Positions 10,051-20,228 of a stretch of DNA of 64,000 nt are shown in pieces. Positions within the stretch are counted from its first letter, which is position 1, and each line of letters opens with the position of its first letter. The position numbers and the translations under genes were made by a program. The notes under the pieces are model-generated. The model had not been told where the DNA came from, made no database searches, and saw only the letters and a list, made by a program, of their open reading frames with translations. Origin of the DNA: Leishmania mexicana MHOM/GT/2001/U1103 (lineage: Eukaryota > Euglenozoa > Kinetoplastea > Trypanosomatida > Trypanosomatidae); the NCBI RefSeq assembly GCF_000234665.1, contig NC_018324.1, forward strand, positions 1,049,501 to 1,113,500, written 5' to 3'.

Positions 10051-12634
10051 AACGTCAGCCGTCGCAAATGGACCAGCGGAGAGAAAAACAAAATCAAGCA
10101 AAGAGAGAGAGCGTGGTTGCGCTACTCTGGTCGAAGAGGGGGAGGGGAGGGGGGGCGCAGGCTTGTGAGCCTACAGATAGTAAACCGCCTTATCGCTTGC
10201 CACAAGAACAAAAAGAAAAGCACCTGGCCCAAGTGGAAGATCAACGAAGAGAAGCACTCCCCACACAGGCACAAAGACATGCGCGCACGATTCGAGTAAA
10301 ACGGAAAGCTGCGACACCACAGGCTAGCGTGACTGCCACCCGCGATCGTATCCAGCAATGAACGGGAAGTTAGTGCGCGACTGTGTTGGCTAGATCTGAT
10401 GAATCTGTTGCCTCCACCTTTTCTTTTTGTCGGACGTGCGCAGCTGAGGAGCCTCGATGCGTGGATACGGTTTTGCGCCGGTCAAGCAGTTGAGCCTCCT
10501 TTCTTTTCTGTGTTAACGACCAGGAGAGAGCAGTAGTCAAAAGGAAGAGGGCGAGAGAGTGGTGGGGAGGGGGAGTGCGACGGAAACTAGAAAACGACAA
10601 AGAGCAGCAACCACACGTACAAGGGACGTGTACCTGTGCCCCACTCCCTCACGAACCAGAGAAAACAACGAGAGAGAGAGAGAGGGGGGACGAGGGAAGG
10701 AAATACCGTGAAAGAAAACTAACACAAAGGAGCAGGAGGAGGAGGAGGGGGGAGGAGAGTACAATGTGCGAGGTGAGTCGAGCTCTTTAGCGCAAAGGAG
10801 AACACGCAGACACGCAGACAGAGAGAGAAGAAAAGAAAGCACGCAAAAAAAAAGCACAAAACGCAGACGGAAGGAAACACCGGAGGGGGTCGAAAAAAAA
10901 AAAGAGTCGGCCAGGTGTGTGTGTGTGTGTGTGAAGGGGGGGGGGGAAGGGCCAATACAGGAAACGGGCTAGAAGGAGAAGACGAGACACAAGTTGCACT
11001 TTCCTCTTCTACGACAGTCCTCTGTCACACACGCACGGGGACAGTGGAAAGAAAGGGAGGGGAGGGGGGCAAACAGAAAAAAAGAGAGAGAAAAGAGGGG
11101 CACTCACAGATGCACAAGACAGACGCAGCTAGCAGCAGTAGCACAGTGCACGGAGCGAGAGCCCGGTTCGGGCCAAGGCACATATACACACAAGGACAAA
11201 GAGGAGGAGGAGGAGGGGGAGAGAGTCGGTTGGCGCGTCCGCCGGAATGGACCAGTAAGAGAGAGAGTGAGAGAGGGAGCGGGAGGAAGGGAAAGTACAA
11301 AGGGAAGGGTCGCCATAAACAACAACAAAAAACAGAAGACGTGTCCGGAAGCAGTTACCACGAGAGAGAGCGAGGGCGAATGAGCGAGATGGCCTTTGTC
11401 CGTGGGTGCGTTTCTCTCCGTGGGCCAGGAGGCTGCAATGACAGCGCGCAACGTCTCCACTTCACTAATATCTCGGTACAACAAAAAAGCCGCCACCGCG
11501 TCCACGACAAGTCCCTCTTTGCTTGCTTGTCTGTCTGTGGTGTCCCCTTGATGTCTGTTTCACGCATATGAAAGGCGCCGGAGCACACGCACACACTAAT
11601 GAGCCTGTGAAATATATGTAGGAGCGCCGGCAATGTAGGGAGAACGAAAGGAAAAAAAAACTCCACACAAGGAAAAGGGCACGAAAATGATGGCTGTCGG
11701 TGAAGATGCCGCTACAGGGGGTGTGCTTGTGTGAGCTGTGCCCAACCCAAGCACACACACACACACCGCGTGGGTCTGAAAACGAGGCGGGACTGAGCAG
11801 GAAAGGGGAAGCGCGTACAAGGCGACAGAATCAAGCACGGCGAGCCGAACAAGAGGTAACGACGTATCAAGAGACAGCGAGAGGCAGAAAACAGCGGAAA
11901 GGAATGTAGACGACGTTCAACCAAGGGAAAGCAGACGCTGTAAAATAGAGAAACAAAGAAAAACAAATGGAGGCACAAGACAGCAGCGCTGATAAACCTC
12001 ACCACACCCAGCCACACCACACACACCCACAACGTACACGCCTGCCGTAATCACAGGTGCACCTCCTCCTGCTTGTCCCTCACTCGGAAAACTCTTCTGA
12101 CGCCTACCCGACGTGACCCCTTACCCTTCACCAGAAAGTTGCCACACAAGAAAAGGTGATACTACGCGGCGTCTACTCAAAGCCGAAGATTCACTTGCTA
12201 ATCTGAAATCCTGAGTAAAATAGAGAGACGCTTGTTGTTTTCCTCCTGAAGTTGTTCATACGTTTGTATGCGTGTTCGGTCATTTTATATTTATTATTTT
12301 TTCGTTACAAATGTGTATGCGATCGCGTGTGTGGGTGCGTGTACGGTACATCGAGGAAGATCAGAGAGACAGCGAGGGAGAGATGAAGCAAACAAAAGAA
12401 AAAGCCGCGCTCCTATGTCGTACAGCATAACGTGAGCGCACACCAACATTGTGCTAAAAGCCTTAGCGACAACACAAAGGCAGCAAGCGTGCAGCCAGAG
12501 CCCAGGACGCAAAAGGTAACCAAAAGACCCGGCAACACCACATGAATGCGTATTACTTTCGTTTCTAAAAATGGCCTCGTAAATACAATGTGACCAAAAT
12601 CAAGGAAGTGAGAAAACGACCCTCTGAGTCGGCA
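10051..12634. other. Intergenic, low complexity, strongly strand-asymmetric
   Basis: No convincing gene. From about 10540 to 11390 the plus strand is largely A/G, so the transcribed minus strand is a very long C/T-rich stretch, with short (GT)n at 10914-10932 and (AC)n near 11750-11766. The open frames here are simple-sequence translations (Ser/Leu/Pro/Phe or Arg/Glu/Lys runs). The stretch probably holds 3' UTR of the upstream gene plus 5' processing signals for the kinase. Confidence 0.6.
10127..10160 (-). promoter_or_regulatory. Candidate spliced-leader acceptor for the kinase mRNA
   Basis: On the minus strand a C/T-rich tract (about 10129-10160) is followed by the first AG at 10128-10127, giving a 5' UTR of about 77 nt before the ATG at 10050. 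Trypanosomatid trans-splicing uses the first AG after a polypyrimidine tract. Many other pyrimidine tracts lie further upstream, so alternative sites are possible. Confidence 0.35.
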
Positions 12635-12797
12635 ACCCCAGCAGCAACCGCTGCAGCAGCGTCCATCAGTAAAGTGCATTGGTGTTTGCTTTCCACAGGC
12701 CGTTCATTCGGTTTTCTTCAATAGTTTGTCGTATAAGCCATCATTTAGACACACGCACAGACACGGCTCGGGCTGTGGCGTCGGCGGCTCCAGCGGG

Positions 12798-12900
12798 CAG
12801 TCAGATTTCAAGGACTAGAGGTTGCATCTCATGACGGCGCGCGACAGAGAGCTGGCGCGCAGCGCAGTCGGATATATGCTTGTTCTCATTGGTCATCAGA
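12798..12900. repeat. 103-bp internal repeat, copy 1 of 4
   Basis: Begins cagtcagatttcaagg and ends ggtcatcaga. The same 103 bp recurs at 13408-13510, 13780-13882 and 14388-14490, apparently without a mismatch. Sequence following copies 1 and 3 (gatgttcacc) differs from that following copies 2 and 4 (cgct), so it is a repeat nested within the larger unit. Confidence 0.88.
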
Positions 12901-13407
12901 TGTTCACCGCACGTGCCGCGCACACCATCGCAGCCTTCGCTCTCCCTCACACCATCCATCGGCACCACTCATCGACACGCGAGCGGGACGAGCGAAGCGC
13001 AGGTGGGTCGTTCCGCACACCAGCGCAACGCGCGCACGTGGTCACAGTGCAAGTCAGCGGATGACGCTTAACAGGGGTTCAGTCAAGTGGCCGCACGCAG
13101 CGGCGCTTCCGAGGGAGCCACCGCGAGGCAGCCCCCCGAGGTGATTGTTGTATGTTCTGCATCACGCTTGCACAGCGCACACGCCGCCTCCCTCGCGGCA
13201 CCACCACAGTCACACACCCAAGGCGCACCAAAGCACACGACAGTCAGCCATATGTATTGCATTGGTTTGACTTCACGGACGCCACCGCGCAGGCGGCGCG
13301 CTCCGATTATTGGTCGATTAATTATGCATCACGCGTCCGTTGCACGCACACACACACACACACAAAGCAGCACCAGCATCAGCGGTGCACAGCCGGTCGC
13401 AGAGGAG

Positions 13408-13510
13408 CAGTCAGATTTCAAGGACTAGAGGTTGCATCTCATGACGGCGCGCGACAGAGAGCTGGCGCGCAGCGCAGTCGGATATATGCTTGTTCTCATT
13501 GGTCATCAGA
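13408..13510. repeat. 103-bp internal repeat, copy 2 of 4
   Basis: Identical by eye to 12798-12900; lies in the distal part of the first 982-bp unit. Confidence 0.88.
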
Positions 13511-13779
13511 CGCTCTGCAACACAGGTGCACTGAGCCCCGCGCCTCGACGGCAGCGGGGAAAGCGTGTGCACACACAACGTAGTTCGTCAGGCACTCGCA
13601 GCGCGCGCACATGCCCACCCCAGCAGCAACCGCTGCAGCAGCGTCCATCAGTAAAGTGCATTGGTGTTTGCTTTCCACAGGCCGTTCATTCGGTTTTCTT
13701 CAATAGTTTGTCGTATAAGCCATCATTTAGACACACGCACAGACACGGCTCGGGCTGTGGCGTCGGCGGCTCCAGCGGG

Positions 13780-13882
13780 CAGTCAGATTTCAAGGACTAG
13801 AGGTTGCATCTCATGACGGCGCGCGACAGAGAGCTGGCGCGCAGCGCAGTCGGATATATGCTTGTTCTCATTGGTCATCAGA
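13780..13882. repeat. 103-bp internal repeat, copy 3 of 4
   Basis: Identical by eye to 12798-12900; lies in the proximal part of the second 982-bp unit. Confidence 0.88.
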
Positions 13883-14387
13883 TGTTCACCGCACGTGCCG
13901 CGCACACCATCGCAGCCTTCGCTCTCCCTCACACCATCCATCGGCACCACTCATCGACACGCGAGCGGGACGAGCGAAGTGCAGGTGGGTCGTTCCGCAC
14001 ACCAGCGCAACGCGCGCACGTGGTCACAGTGCAAGTCAGCGGATGACGCTTAACAGGGGTTCAGTCAAGTGGCCGCACGCAGCGGCGCTTCAGAGGGAGC
14101 CACCGCGAGGCAGCCCCCCGAGGTGATTGTTGTATGTTCTGCATCACGCTTGCACAGCGCACACGCCGCCTCCCTCGCGGCACCACCACAGTCACACACC
14201 CAAGGCGCACCAAAGCACACGACAGTCAGCCATATGTATTGCATTGGTTTGACTTCACGGACGCCACCGCGCAGGCGGCGCGCTCCGATTATTGGTCGAT
14301 TAATTATGCATCACGCGTCCGTTGCACGCACACACACACACACAAAGCAGCACCAACATCAGCGGTGCACAGCCGGTCGCAGAGGAG

Positions 14388-14490
14388 CAGTCAGATTTCA
14401 AGGACTAGAGGTTGCATCTCATGACGGCGCGCGACAGAGAGCTGGCGCGCAGCGCAGTCGGATATATGCTTGTTCTCATTGGTCATCAGA
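14388..14490. repeat. 103-bp internal repeat, copy 4 of 4
   Basis: Identical by eye to 12798-12900. It forms the very end of the duplicated block; sequence diverges a few bases after it, so it may mark the recombination junction. Confidence 0.88.
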
Positions 14491-14494
14491 CGCT

Positions 14495-15413
14495 GCAATA
14501 TAGTGATTGGCATACAATAACGTGGAAGGAAGCTGCACGAGAGCCGAAGACCGTTCACCCTCTCCACAGGCGGATGGCGGAATAGTGTGGCTCTTGAGAA
14601 AATAGCTCGTGATGGTTGTGCTCCCTGATGGAGCCTGTGCAAGGTAGGAGGAGCAAGAGTAGGCAATGGTAGGCGAAAAGACGAACGGATGCAGGGAATG
14701 CGAGTGTGGCGGTGGAAGAAGGCGGCATCAAGGTTGGAACGCACTGAAAAGGACGAACTGCTACATACAAAGTAGATGCGAAAATGGCAGCGGCAGTTCT
14801 GCGCGGCGATTGGCAGACCTTTGTGGTGAATGAAGGCACCCCGCCTCGTGCACAGCTGTGCTCAGTAGCGGATGACTGTTTCCCTAGGAGGTGATGACAT
14901 GCTGAAGGTGGTGCTGCCGAGTCTTTGAAAGGGTGCAGATGCGGTGAACGAAGTTGCGGGTCAGGGAAGATCGCCTCACCGTTTTGTTTTGTTTTCCGTT
15001 CAGTGTTCGTGTATGGTAGATGATTAGGTGCCTTCATGCAAAGCCAGTCTCACCCTGTGTAGCCCGTGTGGCACCCCAGTGCGTCGCTTCGCTGAAGCCT
15101 GGACTTCAGGCGGTGCACGACTCTCTGCACATCTCGGGTGACCAAAGAGGTGACTCGCAAATGCAGAGAAAGAAAATGGGCAAACACAACAAAACAACGC
15201 GAAGCGGACAGGAAAAGAGGAAGAGAGACGCAGAGGCGTGAATAGCGACGCGGCCAACACGGAGACCTGCATCGGTTACAGCTCTGCCCCCGTACTCCCT
15301 CCCCCGACTTCTCCTCACGGTAGACCTATGTGGTTCTCTCCAATGGTGAGGTGATGCGCCCACCCGGCTTCGCCTACGCTTCCGCCTCACATGTTGTGCT
15401 TCACCTCCATAGC
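14495..15413. other. Intergenic, 3' flank of the PCI-domain gene
   Basis: No supported gene; unique sequence without obvious repeats. On the minus strand it lies directly downstream of the PCI-domain stop codon, so at least part is probably 3' UTR. Confidence 0.5.
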
Positions 15414-17069
15414 TCACACCTCTTCTTGTAAGAGGGGAAACGGGACCTTCTTGGACAACACCAGCGTCTTGTGCTCGTGCGAGTAGTACCCACGCACATA
15501 CCCTCGTGCAATAAGTTTCGCAATCCAGAGCGCCATGCGGTCTTCATCCATAACGCTCTCCGCCATGCGAGCCTCAGAGACTGGTGACACAGCCTCGTCG
15601 TCTCGTGAGCGTTTCTTCGACGCTGCGGACGACTTCCCATCTTGCGGCTCCTCACTGGTGATGTAGGTGTACGCGGCCAGCAACGTTGGAATTGTGATAC
15701 GGCTGTTGTCCACGTCAGAAAGTGACGCCATGGCGGCGTGCACACGGGCGACCACCATGAGATAGCAGAGAATCTTTGCCTGCTGCAGAATTAGATACAC
15801 ACCGCGGCGATGGAACGTCGAGGCGTGACTATCGAGAGCAGCGGAGAAGCACACTGGGTCCCCTCGCTCAATGGCCGCGGTCAACGAACCGAACAGGCGG
15901 GGGAGCAAATCCTCGTCGGCGCGCAGAATCTCAGCGGGGATGCGCCGCCCATTCGCTACACCGGCCACAGAGAGAAAGAAGCGCACCCGCTCCTTGTTGA
16001 GGCGCTGCGGCTCATTGCCGAATCCTGCGGGCGGCAAAAGCGTGTAAGCTATCCGCAAAATGCGGTGGGCTTCGTCGAGCTTCCGCTCGTACAGGCGCAT
16101 TCGGCCTTGATAGTAGTGATAGGTGACCACCTCTGACACCATGTGCCGCGAAGGGTGTAAGATGGAGCGTGCCGTCTCTTTCGATGACTCGGCAACCTTT
16201 TCTGCATGCTCCACGGCACCCAAGAGTACGGCACACTGGTGAGTGTTGTAGCGCTGAAACAGAATGATGAGGAGACCGTTCACGAGGGAGAGGGCCCCGC
16301 GACGGCGCGAGTGCTCGGGAGCTTCCTGGGCGTCTACAGACTGAAGTGCAACCAACAGCTTGCGCCACGTTCGTATCACCTGTCCTATGCAATCGTCAAT
16401 GGCGCTGCCACTCGCGTGACGGGCGACTTGCGGAATGCGGTGAACCAGGTAGAGCAGCACAAGGGTATCCCAGCCGACTGTGCCGGGAGTGTTACTGTCC
16501 ACGCGTGGTGGATAGTGATCGCGGTTCATGGAGTGGCATTCCTGAAAGGACTCGAAGGCGTACAGAAGCCCCTTCAAAAGTGTCGTTTGTAAACTGCGCT
16601 CCAGCTGCTTGTCCGTCACACCGTTGCCCTGCCCGGTCTTGCTCGCAGAGACAGCTGGATGAGACGAAGACGGGGAGAACGAGCTGGAGTCCTGCAAGAT
16701 GCACTTGCGTGTGCAGCGCTGGTATTGTGTCAGGGCACCTGTGATAGCGATGCGCACCACTAGCTCACGGCAGGACGCGCGCTCCGCCTCGTTGAGGGCC
16801 TCCACGGCAGGTGTTGGCTTGCTTGCTCGGGTGAGACGAAGATTCCGCGCGTTCTGGCGTAAGTATCGCTCGCAGGCCTGCTCCAGCGAGGCGTGGGTCG
16901 TTTGGATGAGACTGTGCATAGTCAGGGCGGAGTCGTTTTTAATCTGAACTGGTATGCCCTTCTCCGCCTTGGCGATGGCATCCTTCAAGATGATTCCATT
17001 GCGCGAGCAAATGCCAGCTGCCGCCGCCTCCAGCCACGTGGCCTCGATGAAGTAGTACTGATGCTCCAT
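15414..17069 (-). CDS. PCI-domain protein, PCID2/Thp1/CSN12-like
   Basis: A 551-residue protein. The segment at about residues 310-345 (HYYQGRMRLYERKLDEAHRI), the later ERVRFFLSVAGVANGRRIP and the stretch RGVYLILQQAKILCYL match the layout of the PCI-domain family of PCID2, yeast Thp1 and CSN12. The last 80 residues (DRMALWIAKLIARGYVRGYYSHEHKTLVLSKKVPF) look like the winged helix that ends PCI domains. In other eukaryotes this family forms part of TREX-2, which couples transcription to mRNA export at the nuclear pore. The protein is longer than human PCID2 (about 400 residues), with a divergent N-terminal half and a charged insert before the winged helix. The start is well supported: a strong trans-splice acceptor lies about 43 nt upstream. 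A role in mRNA export here is inferred from the family. Confidence 0.8.
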   Translation of the reverse strand: MEHQYYFIEATWLEAAAAGICSRNGIILKDAIAKAEKGIPVQIKNDSALTMHSLIQTTHASLEQACERYLRQNARNLRLTRASKPTPAVEALNEAERASCRELVVRIAITGALTQYQRCTRKCILQDSSSFSPSSSHPAVSASKTGQGNGVTDKQLERSLQTTLLKGLLYAFESFQECHSMNRDHYPPRVDSNTPGTVGWDTLVLLYLVHRIPQVARHASGSAIDDCIGQVIRTWRKLLVALQSVDAQEAPEHSRRRGALSLVNGLLIILFQRYNTHQCAVLLGAVEHAEKVAESSKETARSILHPSRHMVSEVVTYHYYQGRMRLYERKLDEAHRILRIAYTLLPPAGFGNEPQRLNKERVRFFLSVAGVANGRRIPAEILRADEDLLPRLFGSLTAAIERGDPVCFSAALDSHASTFHRRGVYLILQQAKILCYLMVVARVHAAMASLSDVDNSRITIPTLLAAYTYITSEEPQDGKSSAASKKRSRDDEAVSPVSEARMAESVMDEDRMALWIAKLIARGYVRGYYSHEHKTLVLSKKVPFPLLQEEV

Positions 17070-17112
17070 TTCGACCCAGCGAGCGGGCGAGCGAGCCTAA
17101 CGGCACGGAAGA

Positions 17113-17142
17113 CTAGGAAAGGGGGGGATAAAAAGAAGGAGC
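17113..17142 (-). promoter_or_regulatory. Probable spliced-leader acceptor for the PCI-domain gene
   Basis: The minus strand reads a pyrimidine tract (CTCCTTCTTTTTATCCCC, then CCCTTTCCT) ending in AG at 17114-17113. It is the first AG after the tract and lies about 43 nt before the ATG at 17069. This is a textbook trypanosomatid trans-splice site. Confidence 0.65.
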
Positions 17143-17877
17143 GAGTGGCAGCTACGGATGTCGGCGCGGCACGGTCGTCGGGAATGCGTGGTTCGCTCTT
17201 TGATTTCCAGTAGAAAAGGGGGAGACCGAAGGGCTCGATGCGCGAGAAGAAGAACGAAAAGTAGCGACAGACAGATGGAGAGACGAGAAGACGTCGCACC
17301 TGTGATGGGCGGCACTCGGCTTCTGCCGATGAGACTTTACCTGGCGTACGTTAGGCGGACTTGTCCACGACACGACATGAAACAAGAAACGACACACACA
17401 CACACACAAACATGGAGAGCACCAAGCACGGCCCAGGCACGAGGGAAAGGGGATCTGGCGCATCTGCCAAGCGACAAGAAAACGAAAAACAGCACGGCCC
17501 TTATCTCCCTCCTCTCAGGCATACTGGGCAGCGGCGTTTTTTTGTGTGTGTGTTGTTCCTTCTCGACTCTGTTGCTGCCTTCTTTCACTCTCGTAGTGGT
17601 GGTCATTCCCAGTCACCGTCTGCGAAAACGTGGCAGAGAAGGAAGGGGGTGACGTCAACGCAAGCCTCAACATTGATGACACGTCGGCTTCCGCGATAAT
17701 CCCTGCGCACAACTTTGCCATGCGCCTGTGAAAACGAGGTGGGCTACTTATTACACAAGATAAAGGGGTCAAGCGGATGGGTGTGGGCGAATAAGGCTAA
17801 GAGGCGCATGCAAACACACAGGCACAGTCCTGTCCATCTCCGGCGGCGTTTGAGTAGCCACGCCCTCTCCTCCGACG
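17143..17877. other. Intergenic between Trm9-like and PCI-domain genes
   Basis: Low-complexity spacer with short (CA)n near 17393-17408, homopolymers and C/T-rich stretches on the minus strand. No gene seen. It probably holds the 3' UTR of the Trm9-like gene and splice signals for the next gene. Confidence 0.5.
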
Positions 17878-18900
17878 TCAGCAGCGCTCCAGCATCACAC
17901 ACCAGTTCTCCGTGTCGTAGTATGACTCCCGGATAGCGACCTGAATCGTCCCTGTCCCATCATCGCTGACCGCGTCCTTGCACAGCTGCTCCAGTTCTCC
18001 CTCCGAAAAAAAGTGATAGTAGCGGTGAAACACCTGCTGTGCACCATCGTACTTCTGATTTCTCTCCCACCGCACGAAACCGTCGCCGGTTTCTGGGTCA
18101 ACCAGACACTTTTTTTGGCCTCGCTGCTCGCGTGCCCACACGTAAATGAGTACACGCCCGCCATGCGGCCGAACAAGGCGGAGGAGCTCACGCACCGCCA
18201 GTCTCCGCCGCTCGCGACTCGCATAGTGGTGGATCACTGCTATACTGATGGCGGCATCGAAGATACCGCTACGCAACGGGCATCGTAGAGCGTCGCTGCG
18301 CACCGTATCTGTCCGTGGAAGCTCCTCCGCAGACACAGGTGTCGCCACCGCCTCTGCCTCGCTCTTGGCACGCTTGCCACTAAGGCGGCGACGCCGCTGC
18401 CCCTGATGCATGTTTGGGTCAACCAGCTGACGTTGCGTGGAGCGCAGGAGCTCCTCACTATAGTCGAGGCCCACGACGTAGCGGTGTGCAGGTGCAAAGG
18501 AGACAAGAGGCGGTGAGGCCTGCGCTGCTGCCTGCTGCCACGACTTCATCCCGAGAGAAGCGCCTGATGTGCTCATGGGATGCGAGGGGTCGGTGAGGGT
18601 AAGTCGCTGTGCTGCCAAAAAGTACTTCCCATTTCCGCAGCCGACATCCGCCACGAGGGAGAAGGGCGGTAGGCTCTCCAAAAAGGCGCTGACCTGGGGC
18701 CATGCCTTGTACCGTGTGCTAGAGAAGTGGTCGGCAATCGCGCTGTACACGTCGTGCACGTGTTCACGCTCGTAGGCAGCGGCATCGGTGGACAGGAGAG
18801 GAAACACCGGCACGGGGTCCGCCTCCGTGATCACATCAGCTTCCACTCGAGCCTTCTTCGCGTCGGATGTTGCTGTGGGACCCGCGCCGTTAGCCGACAT
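17878..18900 (-). CDS. Trm9/ALKBH8-type tRNA wobble-uridine methyltransferase
   Basis: A 340-residue class I SAM-dependent methyltransferase. After REHVHDVYSAIADHFSSTRY (about residues 45-64) come motif I VADVGCGNG (83-91), motif II VVGLDYSEELL, the conserved FDAAISIAVIHHYAS and RLVRPHGGRVLIYVWA. The C-terminal YYHFFSEGELEQLC and ESYYDTENWCVMLERC match the ends of Trm9 and the ALKBH8 methyltransferase domain. In yeast and mammals these enzymes methylate 5-carboxymethyluridine at tRNA position 34 together with Trm112. The frame extends to 18939 but begins with GTG there; the first ATG is at 18900. The frame carries an insert between motif II and the next conserved block, rich in Arg/Lys and Ala. 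Family assignment is strong; the substrate is inferred. Confidence 0.88.
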   Translation of the reverse strand: MSANGAGPTATSDAKKARVEADVITEADPVPVFPLLSTDAAAYEREHVHDVYSAIADHFSSTRYKAWPQVSAFLESLPPFSLVADVGCGNGKYFLAAQRLTLTDPSHPMSTSGASLGMKSWQQAAAQASPPLVSFAPAHRYVVGLDYSEELLRSTQRQLVDPNMHQGQRRRRLSGKRAKSEAEAVATPVSAEELPRTDTVRSDALRCPLRSGIFDAAISIAVIHHYASRERRRLAVRELLRLVRPHGGRVLIYVWAREQRGQKKCLVDPETGDGFVRWERNQKYDGAQQVFHRYYHFFSEGELEQLCKDAVSDDGTGTIQVAIRESYYDTENWCVMLERC

Positions 18901-19189
18901 CTCTGGCCTGTCTACGTGTACCTTTGGTAAACGACGCACGTACGTCTGCGGAAAGCGAAGATGGATGAAGCAGCACGACGCACTTCACTGGTGCAGAAGT
19001 TCTGCCGACGTGTCACAGCAACGAAAACAGTATGTGAAGTCGAGCAGATATGTGATGTGACAATGGGAAGGAGGGAGGCAGGACATCAGGAGAGAAGATA
19101 ACGTCGTCTACGTGTTGCACCATATCGTCACCAAACATCCGCCCGAAGTAACATAGCAACTATACAGTTAGATGCCTTCGGATGAAGTG
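18901..19189. other. Short spacer upstream of the Trm9-like gene
   Basis: Unique sequence with no gene seen; includes the 5' UTR of the Trm9-like gene. I could not single out one splice acceptor. Confidence 0.4.
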
Positions 19190-19575
19190 TTCGTGTCTGG
19201 TGTTTTGTGGCCTGCGCCTCGCAGCTGATCCCATTGCGCCTTTCGCCACCTGCTGCATCCCTCGTCGTGGCCGGGTGGGGATTCGCTCGGGTCACGCCAA
19301 CACCCTGCACATCATGTGGATGGCACAAGCGTGCTCAAGGACGCAGGTCGCCCTGAAGCAACGCTATACAGAACATCGCCACCGACAGCAGCAGCGATAC
19401 ATCGCTCTGGCCTCCCCCTATGTCATAGGTGCGTGGCCTTGTCAGCACCAGAGGTGGTTCCGCATTTTTGGCAGGGATAGAGGGGGTGCTGCTTGGCCTC
19501 TCCCCACACATAGAGTGAGGGCACTGTATCCTGAGATACCACACGCTGAGGTATCTTCCTGTTACCAGAACTCCT
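19190..19575 (-). mobile_element. Decayed SIDER-like retroposon
   Basis: Resembles the two intact copies near 46.3 and 61.3 kb but is diverged. Shared landmarks in the same order on the plus strand are gccgggtgggg, the segment tcgggtcacgccaacaccctgc, catgtggatggcaca, and ccacacgctgaggt near the end, where the intact copies have caccacgctgaggtg. The element reads on the minus strand, the same orientation as the genes. The boundaries are approximate. Confidence 0.55.
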
Positions 19576-20228
19576 CACGTTCTCATCTTCCAAATTTATC
19601 ATGCCTCGTTTCGGTTGCGCTACAGGTCAAGGAAAAGGCAAGAATAGAGACAAGGAGCCGAAAGGCGAGGCACCCGAGAAACGCTGCCTCGCTTCAACTC
19701 CGCATCCGCTGCGCCCACCGTGTCTCTCTCTCGCCGAAGCCGTCCTCCTAGGGCGCGACGTATGTTCGCTACAGCACGCTCCTGCCCTTGGCGATCCTCT
19801 CTCTGACCAAGCGAGGCGCCTGCCGTGCGCCACTGCGGATTTTCCCCTCGGCGTTGTTGTCGCCTTGGTAAAACAACTCCACGATGCCGCCTGAAATCCA
19901 TTTGGCCACACAATCGACGTCTACCCGACGCTCGAATAGCGCGATGAGGGGACGAGAAGTTTGCCGTCCCATGGATTGAAGAGTCGCAACGTGCGAGTGC
20001 CGCACGTGCACGGGGTACTCAGGTACGCCGACAGGCAGCGCTCGTTTGCCCCGCACCTGCTCACATGAGAAAAGTGGTGTAGCGTCGGCACTTAACCATG
20101 GGGCACCCAGTGGGCACCTTTTCCCGCTGCTTTTTAGAGAGACCTGTCAACTCCGATGAGGCATCGCCAGCGCAAGAGACATCATCCCGCGATGTGAGGC
20201 TGTGGCCGTGCAGGCAATGCTTGTGCTC
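19576..20228. other. Intergenic, no gene supported
   Basis: Unique sequence. A stretch at 20010-20050 (ggggtactcaggtacgccgacaggcag) weakly recalls the SIDER core, but it is too short to call an element. Confidence 0.4.

Larger units (their letters stand above)
12635..14494. repeat. Near-perfect tandem duplication, unit about 982 bp
   Basis: Copy 1 spans 12635-13616. Copy 2 starts at 13617 and ends near 14494, so it lacks the last part of the unit. Corresponding positions are offset by 982, dropping to 980 after a (CA)n tract that is one unit shorter in copy 2. I see only a few substitutions between the copies, for example near 13980 and 14092. Both copies carry the same short frames on the plus strand, but these look non-coding. 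The repeat lies in the spacer between the PCI-domain gene and the kinase. Confidence 0.9.

Noticed and set aside
12635..14494. CRISPR array or coding repeat family
   Set aside because: Repeats are 103 bp and 982 bp, without regular short spacers, and the host is eukaryotic. The repeated short frames lack protein character.
20010..20220. Fourth SIDER-like element
   Set aside because: Only one short stretch resembles the core; no 5' signature or A-rich end is visible.
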